30,585 nucleotides of DNA from a virus. Made by a program: the position numbers and the translations under genes. Below the pieces are notes generated by a model. It worked only from the letters and a program-made list of their open reading frames with translations, was not told where the DNA came from and made no database searches. The DNA lies in IMG/VR virus record IMGVR_UViG_3300042445_000658, positions 1 to 30,585 of that record; one strand, written 5' to 3'. Below, piece after piece: positions 16,738-23,622 of the stretch. Each line of letters begins with the position of its first letter. Position 1 is the first letter of the stretch.

Positions 16738-16753
16738 TTAAAAACTAAAAAAA

Positions 16754-17788
16754 ATGGCATTTACACAAGGATTGTGTCAAAAGTTGCAAACGGATTTGAA
16801 TTCGGTTGCGGGTATTAACGCACCCGCATTAAAGCGCGATCGCGTTGGGTATTTGGACGCCCTAATGTCCGAAGAAAACCGCATGGGATTCGAAGCGATT
16901 CCAATTCCAACGAACGGAAAATATCGCGCGGTTCAAGTGAATTACATTCAACGCGGAATCGCTGATTCTGTGAATTTGACATGTACAAATTCATGTGACA
17001 CCGACCAAGAAATCGCACCATTGGAAACAATTGTGAACATCACCAATTGCATTGAAACAAAGGGAATGAAATTTTCCGAGGATCAAATGCGTAAATTGTG
17101 TGAAGCGGACGCGGTTTACGTTTCGAGCGTAATCATGGCGCAAATGAACGCGTTGAACACGGCGTTAAACCAACAATTGTTGGCGGGTCAATCTTCAAAT
17201 TTTGGTAAATTTGCAGACGGCACAACTGAAAAGGCAATTCAATTGTTTTTAGGTAGTGAAACCAACGCGCCACGCGCAATGGCGTCGGCACAAATTCGCC
17301 ACGAATATGATTTAGTTGGTGCAAGTGGTGCGCCAATGATCATTGGAGGTGGAAATTTTGATTTGTACGCAAAGACACAACAAATCGCTTGTTGTAATTC
17401 AACCACAGGAACCGACATGGCTCGTTGGACGGATTACATGTATTACAATGACCGTTTCGTGAATACCGTAATTGGTGCAAACGAATTCATTGTTTTAGCA
17501 CCTGGAGCGGTTCAATTGTTAACCTGGAACAAATACGTTGGTGATTACGCAAAGCGTAACGACGTATTCGAACACGGAACAATCACCGATCCATTCACGG
17601 GATTGACGTATGATCTTAAAGTTCATTACGACGATTGCGCTGACGAATGGTCAATCAAATTGTCATTGAATTGGGAATTGTTCTTTTTACCTGAAAACGC
17701 GTTCAACGAGGACGACATCAATTCGGGTGTTAATTACACATTCCATTTCTCGGATTGTTCAACCATTATTGGTTGCGAAGTTGCATAA
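16754..17788 (+). CDS. Major capsid protein
   Basis: This 344-residue protein follows the scaffold and is the likely shell subunit. It starts MAFTQGLCQKLQTDLNSVAG and has long helical and beta segments with Ala/Asn/Gln-rich composition, and a C-terminal beta part ending in SDCSTIIGCEV. Several Cys occur (TCTNSCDTD, IACCNSTTG), which may give disulfide or metal stabilisation. Assignment is from synteny after MuF and scaffold and its size; no HK97 motif can be read by eye. The leader is very A-rich and the gene is followed by a strong hairpin. Confidence 0.8.
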   Translation: MAFTQGLCQKLQTDLNSVAGINAPALKRDRVGYLDALMSEENRMGFEAIPIPTNGKYRAVQVNYIQRGIADSVNLTCTNSCDTDQEIAPLETIVNITNCIETKGMKFSEDQMRKLCEADAVYVSSVIMAQMNALNTALNQQLLAGQSSNFGKFADGTTEKAIQLFLGSETNAPRAMASAQIRHEYDLVGASGAPMIIGGGNFDLYAKTQQIACCNSTTGTDMARWTDYMYYNDRFVNTVIGANEFIVLAPGAVQLLTWNKYVGDYAKRNDVFEHGTITDPFTGLTYDLKVHYDDCADEWSIKLSLNWELFFLPENAFNEDDINSGVNYTFHFSDCSTIIGCEVA

Positions 17789-17795
17789 ATTAAAA

Positions 17796-17828
17796 ATACC
17801 ACCCCGATCGAAATGTTTGGGGTGGTAT
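17796..17828 (+). terminator. Perfect 10-bp hairpin after the capsid gene
   Basis: ATACCACCCC at 17796-17805 pairs perfectly with GGGGTGGTAT at 17819-17828 around a 13-base loop. It lies eight bases after the capsid stop. No T tract follows, so it may be a partial terminator, an mRNA processing site, or a 3' stability element that raises capsid mRNA level. Confidence 0.6.
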
Positions 17829-17832
17829 AATT

Positions 17833-17848
17833 AACAAAAGTTAAACAA
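17833..17848 (+). repeat. Leader repeat copy 2
   Basis: Exact second copy of AACAAAAGTTAAACAA, again ending 16 bases before the ATG (17865). Confidence 0.6.
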
Positions 17849-17864
17849 ATAAAAAAATAAAAAC

Positions 17865-18407
17865 ATGGCAATTTGTCCAAGTACATGCGCCCCCGATTTG
17901 CCCGAAAGTTATTCGGGTGGGTGTGGCGTTACAACCCGCAATGGTGGGATTTCAAAATTGGCGTTCGTAAAATGTGATTACGAATTCGACAACATTAACG
18001 ATCGAACCGAATGGATCGCGGCAATTGCAGCGGGAAATGTGGTTTTGACGGGTTTGTTGTTAGGCCAAAAACCAAAGGGATCATTCACGAAGAAAAGAAT
18101 TTCTTCATGTGGACCCGAAGCGATTGTTGGCGGTGAAAAATCCGTGACATTCCAGGATTACAATTCAGATCCCGAAGATTGCACCGACACGGATTTTTGG
18201 AACGCGATTCAATCGAACGCGACCAATTATCAATTCGGTTATTACACATGCGACGGGTATTTTTACGGATTGATTCCGTCGTTTCAAATCGAAGTTGACC
18301 AAGTTATCGAGGACAACAACACGGGGTCAATTTATTTTGACGGAACCGTGACATGGAACACGACAACAATTCCATGTGGCGTTCAAGTTAATTTGGACGG
18401 AATCTAA
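17865..18407 (+). CDS. Probable major tail (tube) protein or other abundant virion protein
   Basis: This 180-residue protein has the size and beta-rich look of a major tail protein. Cys are frequent (MAICPSTCAPDLPESYSGGC at the start, later SSCGPE, YYTCDGYF). The Phe/Tyr-rich middle (TNYQFGYYTCDGYFYG) and the C-terminal strands fit a tube fold. The identical leader it shares with the capsid gene, and the terminator just after it, suggest high, separate expression. A head decoration protein is the alternative. No family was recognised directly. Confidence 0.7.
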   Translation: MAICPSTCAPDLPESYSGGCGVTTRNGGISKLAFVKCDYEFDNINDRTEWIAAIAAGNVVLTGLLLGQKPKGSFTKKRISSCGPEAIVGGEKSVTFQDYNSDPEDCTDTDFWNAIQSNATNYQFGYYTCDGYFYGLIPSFQIEVDQVIEDNNTGSIYFDGTVTWNTTTIPCGVQVNLDGI

Positions 18408-18430
18408 TTCCACCGAATTTTTGTTCATTG

Positions 18431-18470
18431 AAAACCCCGTGGTCAATGTTGCCATGGGGTTTTTTTTCTT
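18431..18470 (+). terminator. Rho-independent terminator
   Basis: AAAACCCCGTGG at 18431-18442 pairs with CCATGGGGTTTT at 18452-18463 (one G-T pair), followed by a T tract to 18470. It closes the head transcript after the likely tail tube gene. Confidence 0.85.
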
Positions 18471-18477
18471 ATTTTTG
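18470..18477 (+). promoter_or_regulatory. Putative -7 element TATTTTTG abutting the terminator
   Basis: TATTTTTG fits TAnnTTTG and begins at the end of the terminator T tract. A TTG at 18449-18451, inside the terminator loop, is at a plausible -33 distance. It lies 26 bases before the ATG at 18504. Confidence 0.45.
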
Positions 18478-18503
18478 AAAATACAAATTAAAAAATTTAA
18501 GAC

Positions 18504-18902
18504 ATGATTTATCACGAAAAAAAATTGATCAACATGGACAAAACCACGGTGGCGGCCATTAAATCATTTCAAAAAAATATTGGTCGATTGGACGTTTTTA
18601 TCATTGCCGCAGACAAAAAGTCGAGTGATAATATCAAACAAATGGAAAAAGTCGCGGGTGGATCATTCACCAAAGCCGCATGGACTAAATCCGTAGCAAA
18701 TGGCGAAGGTGTTATTTTAACAGTTAATTCAGAATATTTTCGTCGTCGGGCAACCAAGCCCGTTTTGGCGGCCATTGAAACGGTCAAAAAACAATTTGAC
18801 GGATTGACGTTTGAACAAGTTGACCACAAAAAATTCGCGGCGTTTTTTATTGCTTACAAATCAAAAGCAATTGAAGAACCCGTAATTGAAAAACCCGCGT
18901 AA
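18504..18902 (+). CDS. Hypothetical protein at the head of the lysis region
   Basis: This 132-residue protein (or 122 if started at ATG 18534, context AACATGG) is not recognised. It looks alpha/beta with many Lys and Ala, without membrane segments or a signal peptide; the C-terminus is a short Glu/Pro/Lys tail (EEPVIEKPA). It begins a new transcription unit after the terminator and ends two bases before the amidase, so it is probably co-expressed with lysis genes. Confidence 0.7.
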   Translation: MIYHEKKLINMDKTTVAAIKSFQKNIGRLDVFIIAADKKSSDNIKQMEKVAGGSFTKAAWTKSVANGEGVILTVNSEYFRRRATKPVLAAIETVKKQFDGLTFEQVDHKKFAAFFIAYKSKAIEEPVIEKPA

Positions 18903-18904
18903 TC

Positions 18905-19429
18905 ATGAAGAAACCATTCAAATATTTTGTGATTCATTGCACCGCAACGCATGAGGGGCAAAACATAACGCCCGAAACAATTGTTCGTTGGCACACCGCA
19001 GAACCGCCAAACGGTCGCGGTTGGTCCCAGGTTGGATATTCGGACATGATCATGTTGGACGGATCCCGCCACCAATTTGTGAAACACAATGGTGATCGAT
19101 TTATCGAAACCAATGAAATCACCAATGGCGTTAAAGGAATCAATTCAATCGCGCGTCACGTTGTTTACGTCGGCGGATTGGAACCAAAAACGCCAAACAA
19201 AAAACCCAAGGCCAAAAACACATTGAACACGGCCCAAAAACAAACGTTGATTTCAATCATTAAAGAGGTGTTGGCATATCAACCCGACGTGATCATTGGA
19301 GGCCACAATCAATTCGACAATAAAGCGTGTCCGTCATTTTGGGTTCCGAAATTTTTGGAATCAATTGGCATTCCCGACAAAAATATTTACAAAAACGATC
19401 CGTTCGGTTATGGCAAATTGCTTCAATAA
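18905..19429 (+). CDS. N-acetylmuramoyl-L-alanine amidase endolysin
   Basis: This 174-residue enzyme is a T7-lysozyme-type Amidase_2 domain that cuts the bond between muramic acid and L-alanine in peptidoglycan. Zinc ligands are readable: H11 in FVIHCTAT, then H134 and C142 in GGHNQFDNKACPSF, with the same eight-residue spacing as H122 and C130 of T7 lysozyme. GWSQVGYSDMI supplies the conserved Tyr (Y45). The length is a single catalytic domain with no cell-wall-binding domain and no signal peptide, so export depends on the downstream holin. The next gene starts 20 bases inside its 3' end. Confidence 0.92.
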   Translation: MKKPFKYFVIHCTATHEGQNITPETIVRWHTAEPPNGRGWSQVGYSDMIMLDGSRHQFVKHNGDRFIETNEITNGVKGINSIARHVVYVGGLEPKTPNKKPKAKNTLNTAQKQTLISIIKEVLAYQPDVIIGGHNQFDNKACPSFWVPKFLESIGIPDKNIYKNDPFGYGKLLQ

Positions 19430-20351
19430 TTTTATTGGGATCAAATGCGTTTCCCAAACCAATCCCAAATCGGGGTTGTTCATTGACGATTTGGAGGGAA
19501 TCAATTTAAGATTCGCCGCCGACACCGCAGACGCGGGATTTTCGTCGGGTGTTCAAATGTTGGAATCAAAAATCCAATTCGCGACCCAATTGGTATTGGA
19601 CGAAATCGCGCGTTTCACGTTGCCATATTTCCGCATGAATTCCATTGTGGACGAATTGGTCGTTGGTGAATTTCAACCTACATTTTTGCCAGGCCAAGCC
19701 ACGGACCGAGGGGTTCGTATCACAACAAGGGAATCGAGATTATTACGCGTTCGCGTTCAATCTGTCAAAATACGAATGGCGGAGGGATTGGCAAATGGTG
19801 AAATTAAAATCGTTGACGGGACCGAGGTAACGGAATTTCCGTTTCAATGCGACACAAGTGGAAACGCTGAAATTTTCCCCAATTATTTGTCACAATCCGC
19901 GGAGGTTTTTGTCGTAATGGACACGGAAGATTATTCACCAAACAACACTAAGGTCAAGGGCGGTTGTACATGTTCAACTAAAAAATCTGAATTTTTAGTG
20001 GCCAACGGTTGGAACGGAACAAGCACAACAACGACGTCGTTCGGATTAATTGTCCAGGCCAATGCTGAATGTTCGGTTGACGAAATCGGTTGTATTTTGG
20101 CTCAAAAAATTAGATTCGCGGTTTTGTACAAATCGGGAATTGAAATCGTTAAAGAGGCGTTGACAACCGATCGTTTGAATTCGGTGACATTATTGGATTC
20201 CGATAAATGTCAATTTTTATTGGCGGAATTTGAAAAACAATATAAACAACATTTCGAAACCGCAGTCCAAACATTGCCAACATTATTTTCAAGGATTGAC
20301 GATATTTGCATTATCTGCAATCAATCGCGTTATGTTTACGGAACACCATAA
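19410..20351 (+). CDS. Hypothetical virion-type protein between amidase and holin
   Basis: This 313-residue protein is unrecognised. I chose ATG 19410 (MANCFNNFIGIKC), which overlaps the amidase by 20 bases; the frame is open further upstream inside the amidase but that part is unlikely to be used. It is mixed alpha/beta and has Cys pairs (GGCTCS, ICIICNQS) like the capsid and tail proteins, but no membrane segment. Its style resembles the structural genes, so it is probably a virion or assembly protein embedded in the lysis cluster. Confidence 0.7.
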   Translation: MANCFNNFIGIKCVSQTNPKSGLFIDDLEGINLRFAADTADAGFSSGVQMLESKIQFATQLVLDEIARFTLPYFRMNSIVDELVVGEFQPTFLPGQATDRGVRITTRESRLLRVRVQSVKIRMAEGLANGEIKIVDGTEVTEFPFQCDTSGNAEIFPNYLSQSAEVFVVMDTEDYSPNNTKVKGGCTCSTKKSEFLVANGWNGTSTTTTSFGLIVQANAECSVDEIGCILAQKIRFAVLYKSGIEIVKEALTTDRLNSVTLLDSDKCQFLLAEFEKQYKQHFETAVQTLPTLFSRIDDICIICNQSRYVYGTP

Positions 20352-20362
20352 ATTATAAATAA

Positions 20363-20446
20363 ATGAAATGTAATTGTAATAAACCAAGCCGTCCCGCTTC
20401 GCGTCCCGTTTCACGTCCGACGTCAAGACCAAGACCAAAGTATTAA
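20363..20446 (+). CDS. 27-residue Arg/Pro/Ser-rich micro-ORF
   Basis: An ATG in the context ATAAATAAATG starts a 27-codon frame ending TAA. The product begins MKCNCNK and then is a repeat of SRP units (SRPASRPVSRPTSRPRP). It is very basic, disordered, with two Cys near the start. It fits exactly between its neighbours (11 bases either side), favouring a real gene. No function recognised; nucleic acid or membrane binding would fit the charge. Confidence 0.5.
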   Translation: MKCNCNKPSRPASRPVSRPTSRPRPKY

Positions 20447-20457
20447 AATAACCAATC

Positions 20458-20970
20458 ATGGAACACCCAAACACACCCAGGATCCAAACCGAATTGACGG
20501 AAATCATTCAGTCCGTTTGTTCCTTAAAACTAAAAATTGAAATGTGGTTTTTAACATTATTTGGTGGATTCACCATTGGCGGGTTGTCCGCTTTAATTGA
20601 CGATTGGATTTTTTCCCCGTCGGCGTCTTATTTTGCGTTAATCGGTTTGATTTGCGCGGACCACATAACGGGCGTGACGTTAGCAATCAAACACGATAAA
20701 TTTGAAACGCGCAAAGCGTTGCGAATATTTTGGACCGTATTGTCCCACACGGGATTGTTGGTTTTTGCCACCAATTTGGCCAAAGGGTCCGACATTTTGT
20801 TTTGGCTCAATGAGGGCGTTTTTGTTCCATTGGTCGTTGTGAATTTGTTGTCATTGGTGAAAAATTTATCGTTGTTGGGTTATGTTAAAAAAGATTTCGC
20901 GAGTTTCTTTTATCGCAAAATTGACGCATATAAAAACCACTACATTGAAAAAAATGAAGTTCAAGAATAA
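20458..20970 (+). CDS. Phage holin
   Basis: This 170-residue membrane protein has about four hydrophobic segments (near 30-47, 57-76, 90-108 and 120-140) and a charged C-terminus. It resembles the toxin-secretion/phage-lysis holin family (phage_holin_4 type), with ICADHITGVTLAIKHDKFET between the second and third segments, the family's D-x-x-TG pattern. It would make the inner-membrane holes that release the upstream amidase. It overlaps the candidate spanin by 17 bases. Confidence 0.8.
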   Translation: MEHPNTPRIQTELTEIIQSVCSLKLKIEMWFLTLFGGFTIGGLSALIDDWIFSPSASYFALIGLICADHITGVTLAIKHDKFETRKALRIFWTVLSHTGLLVFATNLAKGSDILFWLNEGVFVPLVVVNLLSLVKNLSLLGYVKKDFASFFYRKIDAYKNHYIEKNEVQE

Positions 20971-21400
20971 TTGTTTGATCTTGTTGATCATAATCGTGTC
21001 ATTGTCGTCGTGTATTACCGTCGAACGGTGTCGTAATCGGTTCCCGTGTCCAATCAATACCGAGATTAAAACGGTGATTCGTGACACGACCATTGTGACC
21101 AACCGAACCATGTTCGACACGATTGTCCGTTGGTCGTCCCGTGACACCATTTTTGTAAGGGATCAAAAAACCAACATTGAAACCAAAATTGTTTGGTTGC
21201 CAGGCGATTCAATATTTGTTAAAACAACATGTCCGCCCGACACCATACGCGTCGAAAAAATCATTCAAACCACCATTAACACCGCAGAGGTTGAAAAGTC
21301 CGAAACCATGCCATGGAAATGGTTTATTTGGGCCGTTTTGGCCATTGTTGGAATTATTGCCGTGGGATATTTGATCAAATCAATTAAGCCAACAAAATGA
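20954..21400 (+). CDS. Candidate unimolecular spanin (u-spanin)
   Basis: This 148-residue protein has an N-terminal lipoprotein signal with the lipobox LSSC at 17-20, a beta-rich periplasmic region with repeated DT[TI] strands (RDTTIVTNRTMFDTIV, later RDTIFV), and one C-terminal transmembrane helix at about 121-142 (WKWFIWAVLAIVGIIAVGYL). That layout, outer-membrane anchor then inner-membrane anchor, is the u-spanin architecture known from phage T1 gp11, which fuses inner and outer membranes in the last lysis step. It directly follows amidase and holin. Start 20954 is chosen because it begins exactly at the signal peptide and overlaps the holin end. Confidence 0.75.
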   Translation: MKFKNNCLILLIIIVSLSSCITVERCRNRFPCPINTEIKTVIRDTTIVTNRTMFDTIVRWSSRDTIFVRDQKTNIETKIVWLPGDSIFVKTTCPPDTIRVEKIIQTTINTAEVEKSETMPWKWFIWAVLAIVGIIAVGYLIKSIKPTK

Positions 21401-21837
21401 CACCCGCAGAATTCAATATAAAAATTGACCAAGCCGTTCGCGCGGCGTCGTCCAACCAAGTGACGTTTTTGTTTTTGGGGGCCAAGTTATTGGAGGGCGA
21501 AATGAAACAACGTATTTTCAACGACGGCGGCGCGTCCAATGGAACAAAAATTGGACAATACAAATCCAAATCATGGATTACCAAACGCGCGGACAATGGA
21601 CGTCAAACGAACAATGTTGATTTGGAATTCACGGGTGATTTGAGGAATTCAATCAAACCCGTAAAATCGGGACGTGACGTTTTTTTGGTTGTTGTCAACG
21701 ATAAAGATTTCGCCAAGGCCAAAGGCCAGGAGGACCGCAGAAAAAAAGAAATATTCACCCCGACGTCGGCCGAGCGTGAATCCGTTGAACAATACGTCGC
21801 GGATTTGTTCATGGACGATTTTCTGAAATCAATTTGA
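21397..21837 (+). CDS. HK97 gp10-like tail completion or neck protein
   Basis: This 146-residue protein starts by ATGA overlap with the spanin. The pattern is that of gp10-like/phage virion morphogenesis proteins: an N-terminal helix, LEGEMKQRIFNDGGASNGT with a stretch of Lys/Ser/Trp, then FTGDLRNSI, and a C-terminal helical half. These proteins join the head-tail connector to the tail terminator. Its position far from other neck genes is odd. Moderately confident. Confidence 0.65.
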   Translation: MTPAEFNIKIDQAVRAASSNQVTFLFLGAKLLEGEMKQRIFNDGGASNGTKIGQYKSKSWITKRADNGRQTNNVDLEFTGDLRNSIKPVKSGRDVFLVVVNDKDFAKAKGQEDRRKKEIFTPTSAERESVEQYVADLFMDDFLKSI

Positions 21838-21839
21838 TT

Positions 21840-22388
21840 ATGTTGAACATTATTAAAATATTAGCGGATTCGGTTCACCAAAAGGTCCCCCAAATGAAAA
21901 AATCCGTTTATTTGGCCGTATTGGACGACGAAGGTCGTGTTTTAATGAAGCGGCCAAACGAAAATGAATATTCATTCGCGGGGGTTCATGATCACGACGA
22001 TTTGTATTTTTATATCCGTTTTCGAAACGACGGTCGAATCCAATTTTCGGAATCGCCAACCAACCGAAGATTCACCCCGATCCAAGATTTTTTTCGAATC
22101 AAATATCCATTGACAATTGTCGCATGTGTTCGGGAAATGGACGCGTATTGTTTGGAGGAAAAAATAAGGTTTGCAATCATGACCGCGGATTTACCGTCAA
22201 CGGCTACATTTCAAAATGTATTTGTTGAACCCGTTGAATCCTGGATTGATCCCATTTCGGTGGTTAAGCGGGAAACCCCAAACCGAACCAAGTCGTTCGA
22301 CAAAAAATTGACGTTTGTCGCGTTTGATTTTGATTTGATTGGGGATCGTGACATGGCATTGGAGGAATATATCGAAACAAATTGTTGA
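21840..22388 (+). CDS. Hypothetical protein, possible tail terminator
   Basis: This 182-residue protein starts at the ATG two bases after the previous stop (a TTG six bases upstream is in frame but less likely). No motif recognised. It is mixed alpha/beta with few Cys, no signal or membrane segment. In many siphophages a gp10-like gene is followed by the tail terminator, so that role is possible by order, as inference only. Confidence 0.65.
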   Translation: MLNIIKILADSVHQKVPQMKKSVYLAVLDDEGRVLMKRPNENEYSFAGVHDHDDLYFYIRFRNDGRIQFSESPTNRRFTPIQDFFRIKYPLTIVACVREMDAYCLEEKIRFAIMTADLPSTATFQNVFVEPVESWIDPISVVKRETPNRTKSFDKKLTFVAFDFDLIGDRDMALEEYIETNC

Positions 22389-22393
22389 TAATT

Positions 22394-22477
22394 ATGAAGA
22401 AAATTTGGACATGGATCGCAGAGGTTCAAAAAACAGTTAACGAAATCCAATCGAAAATGTTATTCGGAAAATTTTGA
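22394..22477 (+). CDS. 27-residue amphipathic micro-ORF
   Basis: Five bases after the previous stop, an ATG opens a 27-codon frame ending TGA. The product (KKIWTWIAEVQKTVNEIQSK plus MLFGKF) would form one amphipathic helix. Its TGA overlaps the TTGACG of the promoter motif at 22474. The frame fills the gap exactly, but nothing else proves translation. Confidence 0.45.
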   Translation: MKKIWTWIAEVQKTVNEIQSKMLFGKF

Positions 22478-22487
22478 CGTATATTTG
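22474..22487 (+). promoter_or_regulatory. Promoter-like motif, TTGACGTATATTTG
   Basis: Identical to the copy at 15341 and one base different from 1329. It ends 15 bases before the ATG at 22503. No good -33 element is seen. Confidence 0.55.
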
Positions 22488-22502
22488 AAAAAACATTGAA
22501 CA

Positions 22503-22814
22503 ATGAATTGTGGTTGTGTCAAACATTTAGGTTGTTTCATTCCAAATGAAACCATTAGTTTTGGAATTGTGGCCCCATTTGAGGGCATGTACACGTTCGA
22601 AATATTTAATTCAGACGGTACGTTCACAACCATGAATTATTTTTTCGACGAGGGCGACAATATTCAAATTCCGTTTACATTTAATGAGAATTCGGACACA
22701 TTGATCAAAATCAAAAATCCCGACGGTGACACCCAAGATTTGGGATTTCATTATTTCACGACCGCAGACGGCGCGTGTACATGGTCCGTTTCGGGATTGG
22801 TTCCAAATTGTTAA
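22503..22814 (+). CDS. Small Cys-rich beta protein
   Basis: This 103-residue protein starts MNCGCVKHLGCF (three Cys) and ends with two more. It is beta-rich with Gly/Asp turns (DGDTQDLGF), without signal or membrane segment. No family recognised. It has its own promoter-like motif, so it may be made in quantity. The Cys-rich start resembles the other structural proteins here, hence perhaps a minor virion protein. Confidence 0.65.
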   Translation: MNCGCVKHLGCFIPNETISFGIVAPFEGMYTFEIFNSDGTFTTMNYFFDEGDNIQIPFTFNENSDTLIKIKNPDGDTQDLGFHYFTTADGACTWSVSGLVPNC

Positions 22815-22832
22815 TTCAAAAACCCCAATACA

Positions 22833-23255
22833 ATGAACAACAACAAAATTGTCAATTCAATCAACAACACATTTTTGATCGTGATCGGAATTTTAATCGG
22901 ATTCATGGTCGCCAATTTAATCACCGTTCCGACACAATTCACCATGGTTTCGTGGGCTGCAATCATTGGGATCATGGCCGCCATGATTTCAATCTTCATT
23001 GATTTTTTGATTCAACCAGGTGAAATATTTGGATTTTGGACCCGTGTTTTAACTTACATGAACAACCCAAAAAACCCATTTCGATCATTGACCAAGCCGT
23101 TGGGCGGTTGTTTGTATTGTATGAATGTATGGGTGACGTTAGCGTCGTTTATGTTATGCAAAGGCGGGATTGGAATGTCATGGTGGTATTTGATACCAAC
23201 GGCGGCCATTGGTCACGTTGTGTTGGCAATCATGGAACGTAAGGTCAACGGATAA
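22833..23255 (+). CDS. Small integral membrane protein with a CxxC motif
   Basis: This 140-residue protein has about four hydrophobic segments (13-31, 39-61, 98-110 and 117-132) and PLGGCLYCMNVW near residues 89-100, a membrane-edge CxxC pattern reminiscent of DUF1360-type proteins. No function is assigned. It lies after the lysis and structural genes and before a terminator. A second holin or a superinfection-exclusion membrane protein is possible, but not shown by sequence. Confidence 0.65.
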   Translation: MNNNKIVNSINNTFLIVIGILIGFMVANLITVPTQFTMVSWAAIIGIMAAMISIFIDFLIQPGEIFGFWTRVLTYMNNPKNPFRSLTKPLGGCLYCMNVWVTLASFMLCKGGIGMSWWYLIPTAAIGHVVLAIMERKVNG

Positions 23256-23278
23256 AAATAATTTTTTAGGTTCATGCA

Positions 23279-23311
23279 AAAAAGCGGGGGACAACGGTTT
23301 CCCCTTTTTTT
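23279..23311 (+). terminator. Rho-independent terminator
   Basis: GGGGA at 23287-23291 pairs with TCCCC at 23300-23304 around CAACGGTT, with a run of A before and T after (23305-23311) extending the stem. It ends the late region; a promoter follows 48 bases later. Confidence 0.75.
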
Positions 23312-23358
23312 GTCCTTAATCAACAAACAAGTGTTGAAAATAATTTAACAAAAATTTG

Positions 23359-23385
23359 TTTGAATGAAATTTTGGTGTAATTTAG
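23359..23385 (+). promoter_or_regulatory. Promoter: TTTG then TAATTTAG
   Basis: TTTG at 23359-23362 and TAATTTAG at 23378-23385 (15-base spacer) fit the Bacteroidota -33/-7 layout with one mismatch in the -7. The block TTGTTTGAATRAA is shared with the promoter at 25121. The expected start point near 23391 rules against the ATG at 23390 and for the ATG at 23411. Confidence 0.55.
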
Positions 23386-23410
23386 CCAAATGAAACAAAC
23401 AAACAACAAC

Positions 23411-23614
23411 ATGGAAAAACAAATCACAGTCGATTTTTTTGGAATTAAGGTTCCCGCATTTACAACGTTAGAAGCCGCATGGAATAACGCGTCACAATCA
23501 CAATTCGGAACGGGCCAATGGTTGCAAAATGGCAAATTGTGGATTGTAATGTCGGAAAATAATCCATTATATAAACAAATTTTAACCGCTAAAATTGGTT
23601 GGTTCATTCGTTAA
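23411..23614 (+). CDS. Small hypothetical protein
   Basis: This 67-residue protein starts MEKQITVDFFGIKVP and is mixed alpha/beta (LEAAWNNASQ, LWIVMSENNP). I chose ATG 23411, in an AACAACAACATGG context, because an in-frame ATG at 23390 is too close to the promoter. No family or function recognised. It is the first gene of a new transcription unit and is followed by a hairpin. Confidence 0.65.
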   Translation: MEKQITVDFFGIKVPAFTTLEAAWNNASQSQFGTGQWLQNGKLWIVMSENNPLYKQILTAKIGWFIR

Positions 23615-23622
23615 AATAACCA

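Noticed and set aside
19296-19409. N-terminal extension of the 19410 gene inside the amidase
   Set aside because: It overlaps the catalytic C-terminal part of the amidase in another frame and reads as Arg/Phe-rich noise; the later ATG fits the usual small overlap.
23275-23349. 24-codon ORF across the terminator
   Set aside because: Its codons coincide with the stem, loop and T tract of a convincing terminator.
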